Source: Cerasicoccus frondis (GTDB taxonomy: Bacteria > Verrucomicrobiota > Verrucomicrobiia > Opitutales > Cerasicoccaceae). Taken from it: a stretch of 64,000 nt of DNA. This document shows, piece after piece, positions 1-8,725 of the stretch (its first letter is position 1; the number at the start of each line of letters is the position of its first letter). Location: assembly GCA_031296915.1 (NCBI GenBank), contig JAVDPC010000008.1, positions 124,001 through 188,000 of the forward strand. The letters are read 5' to 3'. A model generated the notes under the pieces. It did not search any database, was not told the origin of the DNA, and was given only the letters and a program-made list of their open reading frames with translations. Both the position numbers and the translations under genes were made by a program.

Positions 1-356
1 TTTTCCTCAATCCAAAAATCTTCTAGCTTGTAGCCCAAGGCAGCCGCCATCTTTTGCGCGCCGGCATAGTATGCCTTGATGGTTGGTGACTCACGCCATG
101 CATACTTTGTTGGCCAGCTGGAAAGGACTGCGATCGTCGTATTGCGGGTCCCAACCGCTTCTGAATTACGATACGAAGAAAGTGATGACAGCCAAGGGTC
201 GGGGGCGTAGCCCAAGTCATTGGCAATTTGTTGGACGCGGGAGATCGTTTCCTTGGGAATACGGCCGTGATTGCGCAATGCCAGGGAGACTGTGGATATA
301 GATACCTCTGCGCGCTCAGCGATATCTTTTAGGGTAACTCGCTTTCCTAAGCTCAT
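1..356 (-). CDS. LacI-family transcriptional regulator, N-terminal part (runs off the window)
   Basis: A reading frame starting with ATG at 356-354 on the minus strand runs without a stop to position 1, giving about 118 residues of a longer protein. The N-terminus is a classic LacI helix-turn-helix: VTLKDIAERAEVSISTVSLAL followed by a hinge region (residues about 7-60). The next segment begins the sugar-binding core. It resembles the regulator at 19445-20530, with the same pattern of a basic linker, a strand and then a sentence such as ALGYKLEDF. It lies just upstream of, and is divergent from nothing but co-oriented with, the glycosidase operon at 431-3756, so local control of polysaccharide genes is a reasonable inference. 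The effector-binding domain is missing only because the window ends. Confidence 0.9.
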   Translation of the reverse strand, partial: MSLGKRVTLKDIAERAEVSISTVSLALRNHGRIPKETISRVQQIANDLGYAPDPWLSSLSSYRNSEAVGTRNTTIAVLSSWPTKYAWRESPTIKAYYAGAQKMAAALGYKLEDFWIEE

Positions 357-430
357 TTGCTGGTATCATGACACTGCAAGCTGTTTTATCAAGTGTATTA
401 GATTTAGGGGATCGCGGTGGTTGCTTCTCA

Positions 431-3151
431 CTATTGGGTCAGTCGGAGCCGGCCCCATGATTGGACTCCATCAAGCAGCCCATTCTCTTTGGCGCGTGGC
501 CAAGCATAGTTGGTTGCCTGTGTGTCTGAAGCGCCCAGTTGCTTTACCGCTAATCCTGCGGCGATTTCAGAACCTGCCTTCAAATTACTAAGTTTCAGTG
601 CATCTGCTGGAATAAATGCCATTACCACATACCCATCCGCTTGTGGCAGTATTTGGGTTTTGACGCGCTTATCATCGCGTATGGTTTCACGGATCGCATC
701 ACTGCGTTTCCATTCACCGGCACTGATGGTCCATTCGTCACCCTGCTTTACTGGAACGAAGTAGAAATGGTGGGAATAGCTGGTCCAGCCAGTTGAAGAG
801 TTGGGTTCTGTATCCAGCAGTAACTCGATGTTTGAACCATCCCAGAAATTGATCGGATTGCCTTCCTTCAAGTTTGGACTCGGAAGTTTGACCGCTAACG
901 CTAAGCCGCCTTCCGACCACGCGAACTTCGCTTGTAGTTTCTGCTCCTGAGGGGCGACAAAGTAGGCTGAATTCATAATGCCGTCATCCGGCCATTGCGT
1001 GATAAAAGGATCATTTGCATCGAGTGGTGCATCGGGCACCTCGAAGACCATCGGACGCAATGTGACCTTTTGCTGAATACCTGAGTCCGTTGTCAGCGAA
1101 ACAGTGCAGGGGCCGCTTTGGCTCTCGGGAATGTAGACTTCAATTTCTCGTGTAGCTCCTGGCGCTAAAGTGAATTGGCCAGGTTGAAATTTAATCATAT
1201 CATTCGCCGCTGATGTCGTCCATTGAAGCGTTTCATCAGCGGTGCTGGTTACCGTAATGCGCTGGGTTGCCCCAGCGGTGTAAGGCTCTGTTTCTACCGC
1301 CAGCACCGGCGTGACTTCGAGTATAAGCGCAAAGCTCTTGGTCCATTCAGGTGTTTCGACGGATAGAATTATTGGGTGTTCGCCGGTTGGGGCGGTGTTA
1401 TTCAACTTCAGCGAAAGGTGGTCTGCAACGGTTTCGGGTGGAAGGTCGCGCCATGTTAACTTTGCTCCTGCGGGCATGGAAATCTCCAGTGTCTGCGAGC
1501 CGCCTGGTTGGATTTCAAGAACGCTCGGACTTACCAATTCAGTTGCGAGCATGCTGTCCCAACTCGAGGGAATCTCGCTGAGATGAAAGTAATGAACTTC
1601 AGGTCCAAGCGCCTCGGGGCTCGTGGTGTTGCCGAACATATCGTAGACTGCAGTCGCCTTCTGCAAGTAGGCGGGGACTGCGATGCTTTTGCTGACTGTC
1701 CAAGCGACGAGGACATAGCCGCCCTCATCTTTCTTCAGCACCAAACACCAAGCATCGGTATCTCCGGCGTCGATGCGGCCTAGCATGGTTGCGGCTGCGG
1801 TTTCGCGTGAAAGAGCGGCCATGGCTGCGGCTGATGGCCGCAAGTGGCCTTTCAAATCATAGAGTCCGCATGAGCCAAACTTCTGGGTAGAGCCGCGCAC
1901 ATCACGGTCGAAATACCAGAAGACTTTATCCGTTCCAGACCAGCGAGCCGTTAGATACACGCGTGGTAAATACGTAGCCTGTAGCTCCAGGCCAACGGCA
2001 GGTCCATAGGTCACGTCATAGCCGCATTCCGTTAACCATGCTTCCTTATCATGTTTGCGTGCAAGCTGGTTGATTGCCCGTAGTTGATCGAGGTAGGCGA
2101 GGTTTTCAGAACCAGGATCTACGCCATTGTTCATGTTGGAGCGCGATATTTCGGGTGGAATGGTTCCGGTGTAGTAGTGGTAGTTTACGATCTCGAAATC
2201 ATCTGCATACTCGGATTCAAGCAGCTCACGGGTAAACTCCATGTGAATGCCCGCGCGCCCATTCATTGCCAGCTTTGCGCCGGTGCGACTGCGCTCTAAG
2301 CCTTCATTGGCAGCTTGCAAATACGGTCCCCATATTGCGACGGTATCGGTGCCGGCCTTCTGCATCGGCGTGTCATATTCATTCTCTGATTCCCAATAGG
2401 GGATGTCAGGAAATGCCTCGGCCAGTTGTTCGTATATATCCGTGACAAGATCATCGGCGACGAATTTCACGTCGCGGTTCTCTCGAAAAGAGCGCTGCAT
2501 GCAGGGGAGTATAATGACATCTGCAGCATAGGCTTTCTGATAAACCTTGGTGAAGTTTTCGCTATTGCTGGCAATGGGCGGACGTGACTTGTGGTCGAGC
2601 CAGCCAAATGAATAATCACGCGCCCAGTGAATGCCCATCTTTTGCAAGAGACCCCAAGGTGCATTGGCGTGCGTATTGACGCCAATTGACGAATTCATTC
2701 GCTGTTGGGGCGTAAGCGGTGCCGGTTGGACTAGGCGAATTAGGCTGAGCGATTCCGTTTGGACCACTTGGCTGGTTTTTACATCGACAAGAGATGCTTC
2801 GATGGTGAAGGGGCCATATCTATCGACGGTGGATTCCAGCTTTGCCTTCGCATTTTCTCCTGCCAGTTGGATGGGGATTTGCTTTAGAGGCGAACCCTTG
2901 CCATCCCAATCAACCAGGCTAACGTCGATTCGGTAGTCTCGGGTAATAGGGTCCCAACTGGATAGTTCCAGGGAAAGGTTGAGCGCGCCATCTGCTTCAA
3001 TTAAATTACCCGATGCGTTGGAGAAGATGTTCAACTCCGGGTGTTCAATGGCGCTAAGTTGTATGGGGATGAAGCATGCTGCACTGAGCAACATTGCTTT
3101 GGGTAACTGACGGATGAGGCTTGGGGTCATGATATTTGAAATCGTAGCCAT
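431..3151 (-). CDS. secreted clan-A-like glycoside hydrolase with C-terminal CBM9-like domain
   Basis: 906-residue predicted exported protein. The start at 3151 is chosen because AAGGA lies 9 nt upstream and the ATG shares its A with the stop codon of the preceding gene (TAATG), a translational-coupling arrangement; ATGs at 3157 and 3130 are alternatives. A signal peptide ends near QLSA. An N-terminal beta-sandwich is followed by a TIM-barrel-like region with two candidate catalytic glutamates: E258 in YWESENEY (Asn-Glu acid/base motif) and E375 in WLTECGYD (nucleophile). A beta-rich middle region follows, then a CBM9/DOMON-like module from about residue 705 to the end. The architecture parallels the 1127-residue protein at 27486-30869, except that the first binding module is a separate gene here. 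Family number and substrate are not recognisable. Confidence 0.8.
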   Translation of the reverse strand: MATISNIMTPSLIRQLPKAMLLSAACFIPIQLSAIEHPELNIFSNASGNLIEADGALNLSLELSSWDPITRDYRIDVSLVDWDGKGSPLKQIPIQLAGENAKAKLESTVDRYGPFTIEASLVDVKTSQVVQTESLSLIRLVQPAPLTPQQRMNSSIGVNTHANAPWGLLQKMGIHWARDYSFGWLDHKSRPPIASNSENFTKVYQKAYAADVIILPCMQRSFRENRDVKFVADDLVTDIYEQLAEAFPDIPYWESENEYDTPMQKAGTDTVAIWGPYLQAANEGLERSRTGAKLAMNGRAGIHMEFTRELLESEYADDFEIVNYHYYTGTIPPEISRSNMNNGVDPGSENLAYLDQLRAINQLARKHDKEAWLTECGYDVTYGPAVGLELQATYLPRVYLTARWSGTDKVFWYFDRDVRGSTQKFGSCGLYDLKGHLRPSAAAMAALSRETAAATMLGRIDAGDTDAWCLVLKKDEGGYVLVAWTVSKSIAVPAYLQKATAVYDMFGNTTSPEALGPEVHYFHLSEIPSSWDSMLATELVSPSVLEIQPGGSQTLEISMPAGAKLTWRDLPPETVADHLSLKLNNTAPTGEHPIILSVETPEWTKSFALILEVTPVLAVETEPYTAGATQRITVTSTADETLQWTTSAANDMIKFQPGQFTLAPGATREIEVYIPESQSGPCTVSLTTDSGIQQKVTLRPMVFEVPDAPLDANDPFITQWPDDGIMNSAYFVAPQEQKLQAKFAWSEGGLALAVKLPSPNLKEGNPINFWDGSNIELLLDTEPNSSTGWTSYSHHFYFVPVKQGDEWTISAGEWKRSDAIRETIRDDKRVKTQILPQADGYVVMAFIPADALKLSNLKAGSEIAAGLAVKQLGASDTQATNYAWPRAKENGLLDGVQSWGRLRLTQ

Positions 3152-3756
3152 TACCATTGGTCCTTGGATGCTGTGCTAGTATTGGTCTGAGGAGCGGAGG
3201 AATCAACAACGACTTCCAGTTGGGAAAGGTATGTGGTGATTTCGCCTGGGGTTGGGTTTCCCCAGTCATGAAAGGAAATTGCAGTGAGGGTAAGGGGCTG
3301 CTGTAGGTTCGGGGCCACATTTTTCTTAAATTGCTTCCAGCCATCATCAGTTAGCATTGCGATACCGATCTTTTGTCTTTTGCCATTCGCGTCTTTCAGA
3401 ATGAGTTCACAAAAATGTTTGGTGCCGCTGCCATCTAACCACAGCCGAATCTCCGTAACGCCTGAAGGTAGCTGGATTTCATTGCGCGGTTGCAGCGAGA
3501 ATACGCGGAAGCCTTCACCGCCCGGCCAATTGATTTTCATCCCCAGTGACTCGGTAACTGGTGGAGTGGCAGCTTTTAGGGCAGGTGGAACATTGGGACG
3601 TAAAGCAATTCTCCCTTCTGCGGTATTCCATTTGGACACATCCCACTCTTTGGGCTGCGTGAAGTCCGTGATGACGAGTGTCTGCGTCTCGGCTTGAGAG
3701 TGGGCGCTGATGGCAAGCAAGGTCAGGGCTGTAAGAAATACTTTGGTTAGTTTCAT
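3151..3756 (-). CDS. small secreted carbohydrate-binding-like protein
   Basis: 201 residues with a clear signal peptide (MKLTKVFLTALTLLAISAHSQA). The mature part resembles a single jelly-roll binding domain. Its closest match in this window is residues about 35-185 of the glycosidase at 27486-30869; shared features include a VITDF/VITQF start, a W(K/Q)-containing strand and a FHDWG/FHNWG motif near the end. It has no catalytic motif. Its stop overlaps the start of the downstream glycosidase by one base, so the two are co-translated and probably form one functional unit that is a single polypeptide in the paralogue. The role in binding glycan is inferred from that domain order. Confidence 0.8.
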   Translation of the reverse strand: MKLTKVFLTALTLLAISAHSQAETQTLVITDFTQPKEWDVSKWNTAEGRIALRPNVPPALKAATPPVTESLGMKINWPGGEGFRVFSLQPRNEIQLPSGVTEIRLWLDGSGTKHFCELILKDANGKRQKIGIAMLTDDGWKQFKKNVAPNLQQPLTLTAISFHDWGNPTPGEITTYLSQLEVVVDSSAPQTNTSTASKDQW

Positions 3757-3887
3757 GTTGGGCTTGGGTTTTCTGCGAACAGGGGGGTTGTTTACGGAAG
3801 ATGTAAGCAGATCGTCAGTTGGGTGAGCAACGGGGCGCGATGATCAACCATTTGAGCGCCGCGCTACTGCCGTTACCTGCGTGCTTT

Positions 3888-3901
3888 ATTGCTTGAGCAA
3901 T
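3888..3901. promoter_or_regulatory. palindrome ATTGCTTGAGCAAT upstream of sulfatase
   Basis: Six-base inverted arms (ATTGCT/AGCAAT) around TG, about 150 bp before the sulfatase start. The core TGCTTGAGCA recurs with one change at 11216-11225 and 11297-11306 in the next divergent intergenic region. This makes it a candidate operator for a local regulator such as the LacI protein at the left edge. No binding protein can be assigned from sequence. Confidence 0.35.
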
Positions 3902-4048
3902 CGCGTTTGTTGAAGCCTGGGAATTGGGCGAAGTATTCTACCGAAAATCGATGTTTACGGCACGGCAGGCAGAATGGACTTCCTTGCCGGGAAGACCATT
4001 TAGCATCAGCCGTCGTTTTTTTTCGATACCTGTCCTCCAGCCACTATT

Positions 4049-5566
4049 ATGTCTCAGCATTCGCGCCCGAACATTTTATACATCATTACTGATCAGCAGC
4101 GCTATGATACGATCGCTGCTTTAGGCAATGAGCGGATTTACACGCCGAACATGGATCGCCTGGTGAGGCGTGGGGTTTCGTTCTCGAATGCATACTCGAC
4201 TTGCCCGGTATGCGTCGCAGCCCGCTACACTGTGCGCACTGGTTGTGAACCTCCTAGGACTCGGGTTTTCACGAATGGTGTAATGCCTCCCGCTCCTGGA
4301 CAAGAGGAAACCATGGCTGCCCGATGCGGCCCCTACTTAGCTGAAACAATGCGAGAGCATGGCTACCGCACTTTCGGCATTGGTAAATTTCATACCTCTC
4401 CTTGGGATGAAGAACTTGGCTATGAATGTCATTTGTATAGCGAAGAAATGTATCATGCTCCGGAGAAGCGCAGGGGGGATCATTATGCTGCTTGGATTGC
4501 GGAGCAGCATCCGCAATTTGATTTTATCGAGATGCTGATGGGGGAGCGAACCGAGATGTATTACATGCCCCAGATGAGTCCGCTTCCCGCTGAGATCGGG
4601 GTAGAGGCATGGGCGAGTGATCGTGCCGTTGAGCAAATATTGGCAGAAGATGATCGTCCCTATTTCGGCTTTCTATCGTTTATCGGGCCGCATCCTCCAT
4701 TGGCGCCGCCACTGCCTTTTAATCGAATGTATAATCCTGACTCGATGCCCACGCCCATCAAGGGAGATTTATCGACCGACCATATGGATGAGCAGATTCC
4801 ATGGATGAATTATGCGGTGTATGCGGAGAATATCACCGACGAGCATGCCAGAATACTTTATTCGCGCTATTACGGAGAGATCTCCTACATCGATCAATGT
4901 TTGGGTAAGGTGCTTGATGCTGTCGAGCAAACGGGACAGGCGGAAAATACTTTGATCTGCTTTGTGTCAGACCACGGGGACCATATGGGTGATCACCACG
5001 CGTGGCAGAAAGAAAGCTTTTTTGAATCGTCGTGTCGCATACCATTTTTACTCAGTTGGCCAAAGCACATTGAGGCCGGAATCGTGCGTGATGACTTGGT
5101 TTGTTTGACCGATCTTTTTGCAATCGCGACCTCCGCTGCCGGACATGGTGACGTGCGCGATGGCATCGATGTTCTCGGTATGCTTGATGCGAAATCTCCA
5201 GCGCGTGATCAACTTATCGGCTGCCATGGGGAGCCGGGAACCAATGAGTTTAAGGCAATGCTGCGCTTCGAGAACTGGAAGTACATTTATTTGTGCAATG
5301 GGGGACTGGAGCAGCTATTCGACTTGCAGAATGACCCGCACGAACTGACAAATTTGGCTGCCACCGAGGCGGAGATTGCTTCGCAGTTGAAAGACAGACT
5401 CACTAAAGCCTTGCTGGAATTTGGCCCGATTGAAGCCGTGTCAGATGGGAGTCTGAAATGCCTGCCATACCGCAAGCGACCATTGCAGCGCATTTTACAA
5501 TTCGATGGTTCGCGTGGGGTAACTGGGTTCCCAGTGAAACCCTCAGATGTAATCTTGAAAGAGTGA
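4049..5566 (+). CDS. type I (formylglycine) sulfatase, no signal peptide
   Basis: 505-residue alkaline-phosphatase-superfamily sulfatase. The N-terminal strand PNILYIITDQQR supplies metal-binding D15/Q16, and the sulfatase signature reads C55-V-A-A-R59, fitting C-x-A-x-R, so C55 would be converted to formylglycine. Further metal-site sequence is seen in VSDHGDHMGDHH. It would remove sulfate esters from a carbohydrate. Unlike most polysaccharide sulfatases it starts directly with the catalytic domain and shows no signal peptide, which suggests action on imported oligosaccharides. The ATG at 4049 is followed at once by conserved sequence; no strong Shine-Dalgarno is visible. It converges with the esterase at 5630-8590. 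A formylglycine-generating enzyme is not encoded in the window. Confidence 0.92.
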   Translation: MSQHSRPNILYIITDQQRYDTIAALGNERIYTPNMDRLVRRGVSFSNAYSTCPVCVAARYTVRTGCEPPRTRVFTNGVMPPAPGQEETMAARCGPYLAETMREHGYRTFGIGKFHTSPWDEELGYECHLYSEEMYHAPEKRRGDHYAAWIAEQHPQFDFIEMLMGERTEMYYMPQMSPLPAEIGVEAWASDRAVEQILAEDDRPYFGFLSFIGPHPPLAPPLPFNRMYNPDSMPTPIKGDLSTDHMDEQIPWMNYAVYAENITDEHARILYSRYYGEISYIDQCLGKVLDAVEQTGQAENTLICFVSDHGDHMGDHHAWQKESFFESSCRIPFLLSWPKHIEAGIVRDDLVCLTDLFAIATSAAGHGDVRDGIDVLGMLDAKSPARDQLIGCHGEPGTNEFKAMLRFENWKYIYLCNGGLEQLFDLQNDPHELTNLAATEAEIASQLKDRLTKALLEFGPIEAVSDGSLKCLPYRKRPLQRILQFDGSRGVTGFPVKPSDVILKE

Positions 5567-5629
5567 TCGCTTTCGTTCAACTGCCGAGCCATGGATTGAG
5601 GCATGGCTGCTCGCACTATGCCTTACTGA

Positions 5630-8590
5630 CTACTCTATACTTTCGAGCTCGACTCGGATGAAGGATGGCTCGCTCTCCGCCGGGAGGGGCGTCTTAAACT
5701 CCAGGCGTTTTCGATCAGTTCCATTGTCACTTTCGCTAACAAATGCAGAGCCATAGTTTATGCCTAATTCGTGTCTGCCGATTTCGTGCCATTCGGATAG
5801 GTCGGTGGACTCTTTAACAGTGTAGCGAAGGTCGCCGATCAATGAGTTTCGATTGAACTCGATGTATAAAAATGGCGTTCCATCATCGTATTGAATTCGG
5901 CTGAAAATTAATCCACTTACGTCCGGGGACAGCGGGGATTGACCGAAGCCCCGCTCCATGAAATTCGTGATGCCGTCATGGTCTGGGTCTTCTATTGGAA
6001 GCGCGTCGTCTCCCTCGAGATTGTAGAGCTTTGTCCAGGCATTGTAAGGCGTGAGAACGTCCACATATACGAGTGCGGAGGAAGTGTCCGTGCCATCGGT
6101 GATGGTATAGCCGAAGCTATCTACACCGGTAAATCCAAGGTTGGGTTCGTATTGGATCTTTCCGTCAGATAGCTCTGCGCTTCCATTTGCAGGATCGTTG
6201 ATCACGCTAATTGTCAATGGCGTCGGACCCTCGTCAGGATCGCTATCATTGAGCAGCGCATCAATGATGACCACGGAGTCAATCGCCACCCAGACAGAAT
6301 CATCAACAGCGATGGGTGCTAGGTTAGTGGGGGCAGCGCTGTACTCAATAAGCTCCAGAACGTTGATGAATGCTTCGCCTGAATCGTCTGTGGCAGCTAT
6401 CGATAGTGCGATGTGGCCGGACGTGTCGGGAGTGATGTTTTCAAAGCTTATGGTTTGCGTCGTGTTGTCGGTAGCATCAAGCGTGAGTGTCGTTGAGCCA
6501 ATCGTGTATATGCCAACGCTGTCGTTGGCAGAGTCAAATGCTGCCGAGGCAAATATCTTTATCGAATAAGTCTTATTGGGGTCGAGATCTTCGAAGCGGA
6601 ACTCTCCTCGGTTTGCATTGTTCACGTTGTAGGAATCCGTGGTGGCTTCGTCGGGGTATAGTCCTGTGCCGGATGGGCCTTCGGTGTTGCGACCTTTAAA
6701 CGCGTTCGTAAATACCAAGTCTATGTCTGTTGGGGCTCCATTGGTGTCAATTGCGTTCAGAACTTCATCTCCTAAGCCCGCATAGCGGACCAAGTTCCAG
6801 TGGCCTGATGGCAGGCTCTGAGTGCCAAAGTCATAAAGGATTGTTCTCGGCGGAAGCTCGGTAACCACTGACAACGTTATCGTATCCGTTGTCGTTAATT
6901 CGCCGTCGGTAGCGCTTAGTTCTAAAACGTATGTACCTTCATCGGTGAAGTTGACGGATGTAATGGCGGAGTTGGCATTTCCGAACGATGCCGTTCCGGG
7001 TCCACTGAGCTGGCTCCACGTCAGGATGGGGAACGTGTTTCCAGGAGAAACACCATCATCGCTGACGATGCCGCTCAAAGTTGCTCCAGCTGTTAGTAAG
7101 ACCGCAGCTTGATCTTCTCCGGCATCTACGATTGGAGCTTGGTTAATGATCGCCTCGATCAGTATTTGTTGCTCAGAAACGTTATTCGCCGCATCTAATG
7201 CAGTTACCGTAATAATGTTCAGTCCCTCTTGGAGTGGCAGATCGGGATACGCCCATGATTCAGATATGGCAATGTTATCGTTGCCGCCGCGGCTATTTTG
7301 CCAGGTCAGGCTGGTGACGGCGGTGTTGTCGCTCACAGTGCCCGCGAGCTGAATCGAGTTTCCGTACGAAAGGTAGATGGGATCTGCTATTGGCTGGGAA
7401 ATATTCAGAGCTGGTTGAGTCGCGTCCCCGCCTGGGGCGACACTATTAATGTATAGATACGCGTTTGCTGTAGTCGTTCCATTGCCTGGCGCAACGTAGT
7501 TCTCGATCTCGGCTTCAACATATATTTCATTGGAGCGACCTTCCCGCAGAGGCGAAATGGTCACATCCCAACTTGTCGTTCCATTGATTGTTGGAGTGAC
7601 GTCGTTCCAAAATTGCGCATTGCGGTAGGAAACAGATATCGTGTTCTCTGCGGCTTCTCCAGTGATGGCGTAACTATCGGCGTTTGTAGAGACATGGCGT
7701 GACGCGGGTGAGTTCACTTGCACGTAGGGGCCGATATTGGCGACCGGTGGTTGGCCTCTGCGTTGGGCCATCATCCAAGGAACCAGCGGGGTGGCGGGGT
7801 TGTATGCGCGACTCCAGGCTCCACTGTGTCCACCGGTTTCGTAGCGGGTGTATATTGGCTTGCCGCCGAGATCGCGCATGTTCCCCACGATATTGTCGGA
7901 GCCACTGACTAGCACTGTGTTGTCGTTTGCGCAGTGAAAAGCCCATAGTGGTATGTGCTCGATGCCCGCAGCGCTGCTCGCACCAAGCCAACCGCAGTTT
8001 TCATTCGCCGCGGCGTATCGCTCTGGATAGTTTAACAACTGACTCATCACGCCGTTACCGCCCATCGAAAGCCCGGTTAGGTAAATTCGGTTGGGATCAA
8101 TATGGTAATTCGCAATGAGCTCATCCAAAATTCCCTGAACTTGTGCTGGCTTGGTTCCTGTGCGCCAGTCACCTCCGTAGGCTTGAGGCGCCACCCAGAA
8201 GCACGGGTAATCTGTCTGATTGTCCGGGTTGGCGCTGGAGATGAATATCATGGCGCCGTTTGCGTTGTTGCTTAATTGCTTCTGGTTGTTTGTTCCTTTT
8301 TCTCCAGCACCATGCAGGAACAAGACAAGGGGATAGAGCGTTTCGGTGTCTTCCGCATCATAGTTCTTCGGTATGAAATAGCGATAGTGCATGGGCGTCG
8401 GGTTCCCTTGCTCGTCGACACTGCCATCATCAAAGCTGCCGGATGGAAAGTTGGTTGAATTCGCCGCCGGATAGGTAACACCGAATGAACTCTGCGCGAA
8501 CGCGAATGATATGGCGCAAGCCACCGCGAATTTAATCGCTACGCGAAATCCTGCTTTGTTTGGTGGGGCGTATTGAGGGATTGGTTTCAT
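5630..8590 (-). CDS. large secreted esterase (CE1/PHB-depolymerase-like) with PKD, Ig-like and C-terminal modules
   Basis: 986 residues. A signal peptide is followed by an alpha/beta-hydrolase esterase domain (about 40-290) with LVLFLHGAGEKG (oxyanion region) and the nucleophile elbow GLS175MGG, as in feruloyl/acetyl-xylan esterases. Then come a beta domain, an Ig/HYR-like repeat (about 395-480), a PKD domain (about 485-575), a galactose-binding-like region, a cadherin/VCBS-like domain starting near PIAVDDS, and a DPDHDGITN calcium-type repeat near 868. The last about 115 residues form a beta domain that resembles the ends of the proteins at 30879 and 34139. It likely de-acylates plant or algal polysaccharide outside the cell. 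It lies 135 bp downstream of the GH78-like gene on the same strand. Confidence 0.85.
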   Translation of the reverse strand: MKPIPQYAPPNKAGFRVAIKFAVACAISFAFAQSSFGVTYPAANSTNFPSGSFDDGSVDEQGNPTPMHYRYFIPKNYDAEDTETLYPLVLFLHGAGEKGTNNQKQLSNNANGAMIFISSANPDNQTDYPCFWVAPQAYGGDWRTGTKPAQVQGILDELIANYHIDPNRIYLTGLSMGGNGVMSQLLNYPERYAAANENCGWLGASSAAGIEHIPLWAFHCANDNTVLVSGSDNIVGNMRDLGGKPIYTRYETGGHSGAWSRAYNPATPLVPWMMAQRRGQPPVANIGPYVQVNSPASRHVSTNADSYAITGEAAENTISVSYRNAQFWNDVTPTINGTTSWDVTISPLREGRSNEIYVEAEIENYVAPGNGTTTANAYLYINSVAPGGDATQPALNISQPIADPIYLSYGNSIQLAGTVSDNTAVTSLTWQNSRGGNDNIAISESWAYPDLPLQEGLNIITVTALDAANNVSEQQILIEAIINQAPIVDAGEDQAAVLLTAGATLSGIVSDDGVSPGNTFPILTWSQLSGPGTASFGNANSAITSVNFTDEGTYVLELSATDGELTTTDTITLSVVTELPPRTILYDFGTQSLPSGHWNLVRYAGLGDEVLNAIDTNGAPTDIDLVFTNAFKGRNTEGPSGTGLYPDEATTDSYNVNNANRGEFRFEDLDPNKTYSIKIFASAAFDSANDSVGIYTIGSTTLTLDATDNTTQTISFENITPDTSGHIALSIAATDDSGEAFINVLELIEYSAAPTNLAPIAVDDSVWVAIDSVVIIDALLNDSDPDEGPTPLTISVINDPANGSAELSDGKIQYEPNLGFTGVDSFGYTITDGTDTSSALVYVDVLTPYNAWTKLYNLEGDDALPIEDPDHDGITNFMERGFGQSPLSPDVSGLIFSRIQYDDGTPFLYIEFNRNSLIGDLRYTVKESTDLSEWHEIGRHELGINYGSAFVSESDNGTDRKRLEFKTPLPAESEPSFIRVELESIE

Positions 8591-8725
8591 GGAGCAACTC
8601 TTGTTCTGGCCCAGGTGATTCGATCATAGACTTGGTTCGCCTTGGCATTAGTTGAAAGGCTGGTACTTACTCACTCCAGGTGCGGTGAGCAAATGGTGTG
8701 CGCACTCAAGCAGTTGAACGGAATC

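Noticed and set aside
3889..4124. Two short plus-strand frames before the sulfatase
   Set aside because: Overlapping one another, no start signals, no motif; the region is better explained as upstream regulatory sequence.
5587..5608. Hairpin AGCCATG/CATGGCT between the sulfatase and esterase genes
   Set aside because: Stem is short and no T tract follows on either strand, so I do not call it a terminator.
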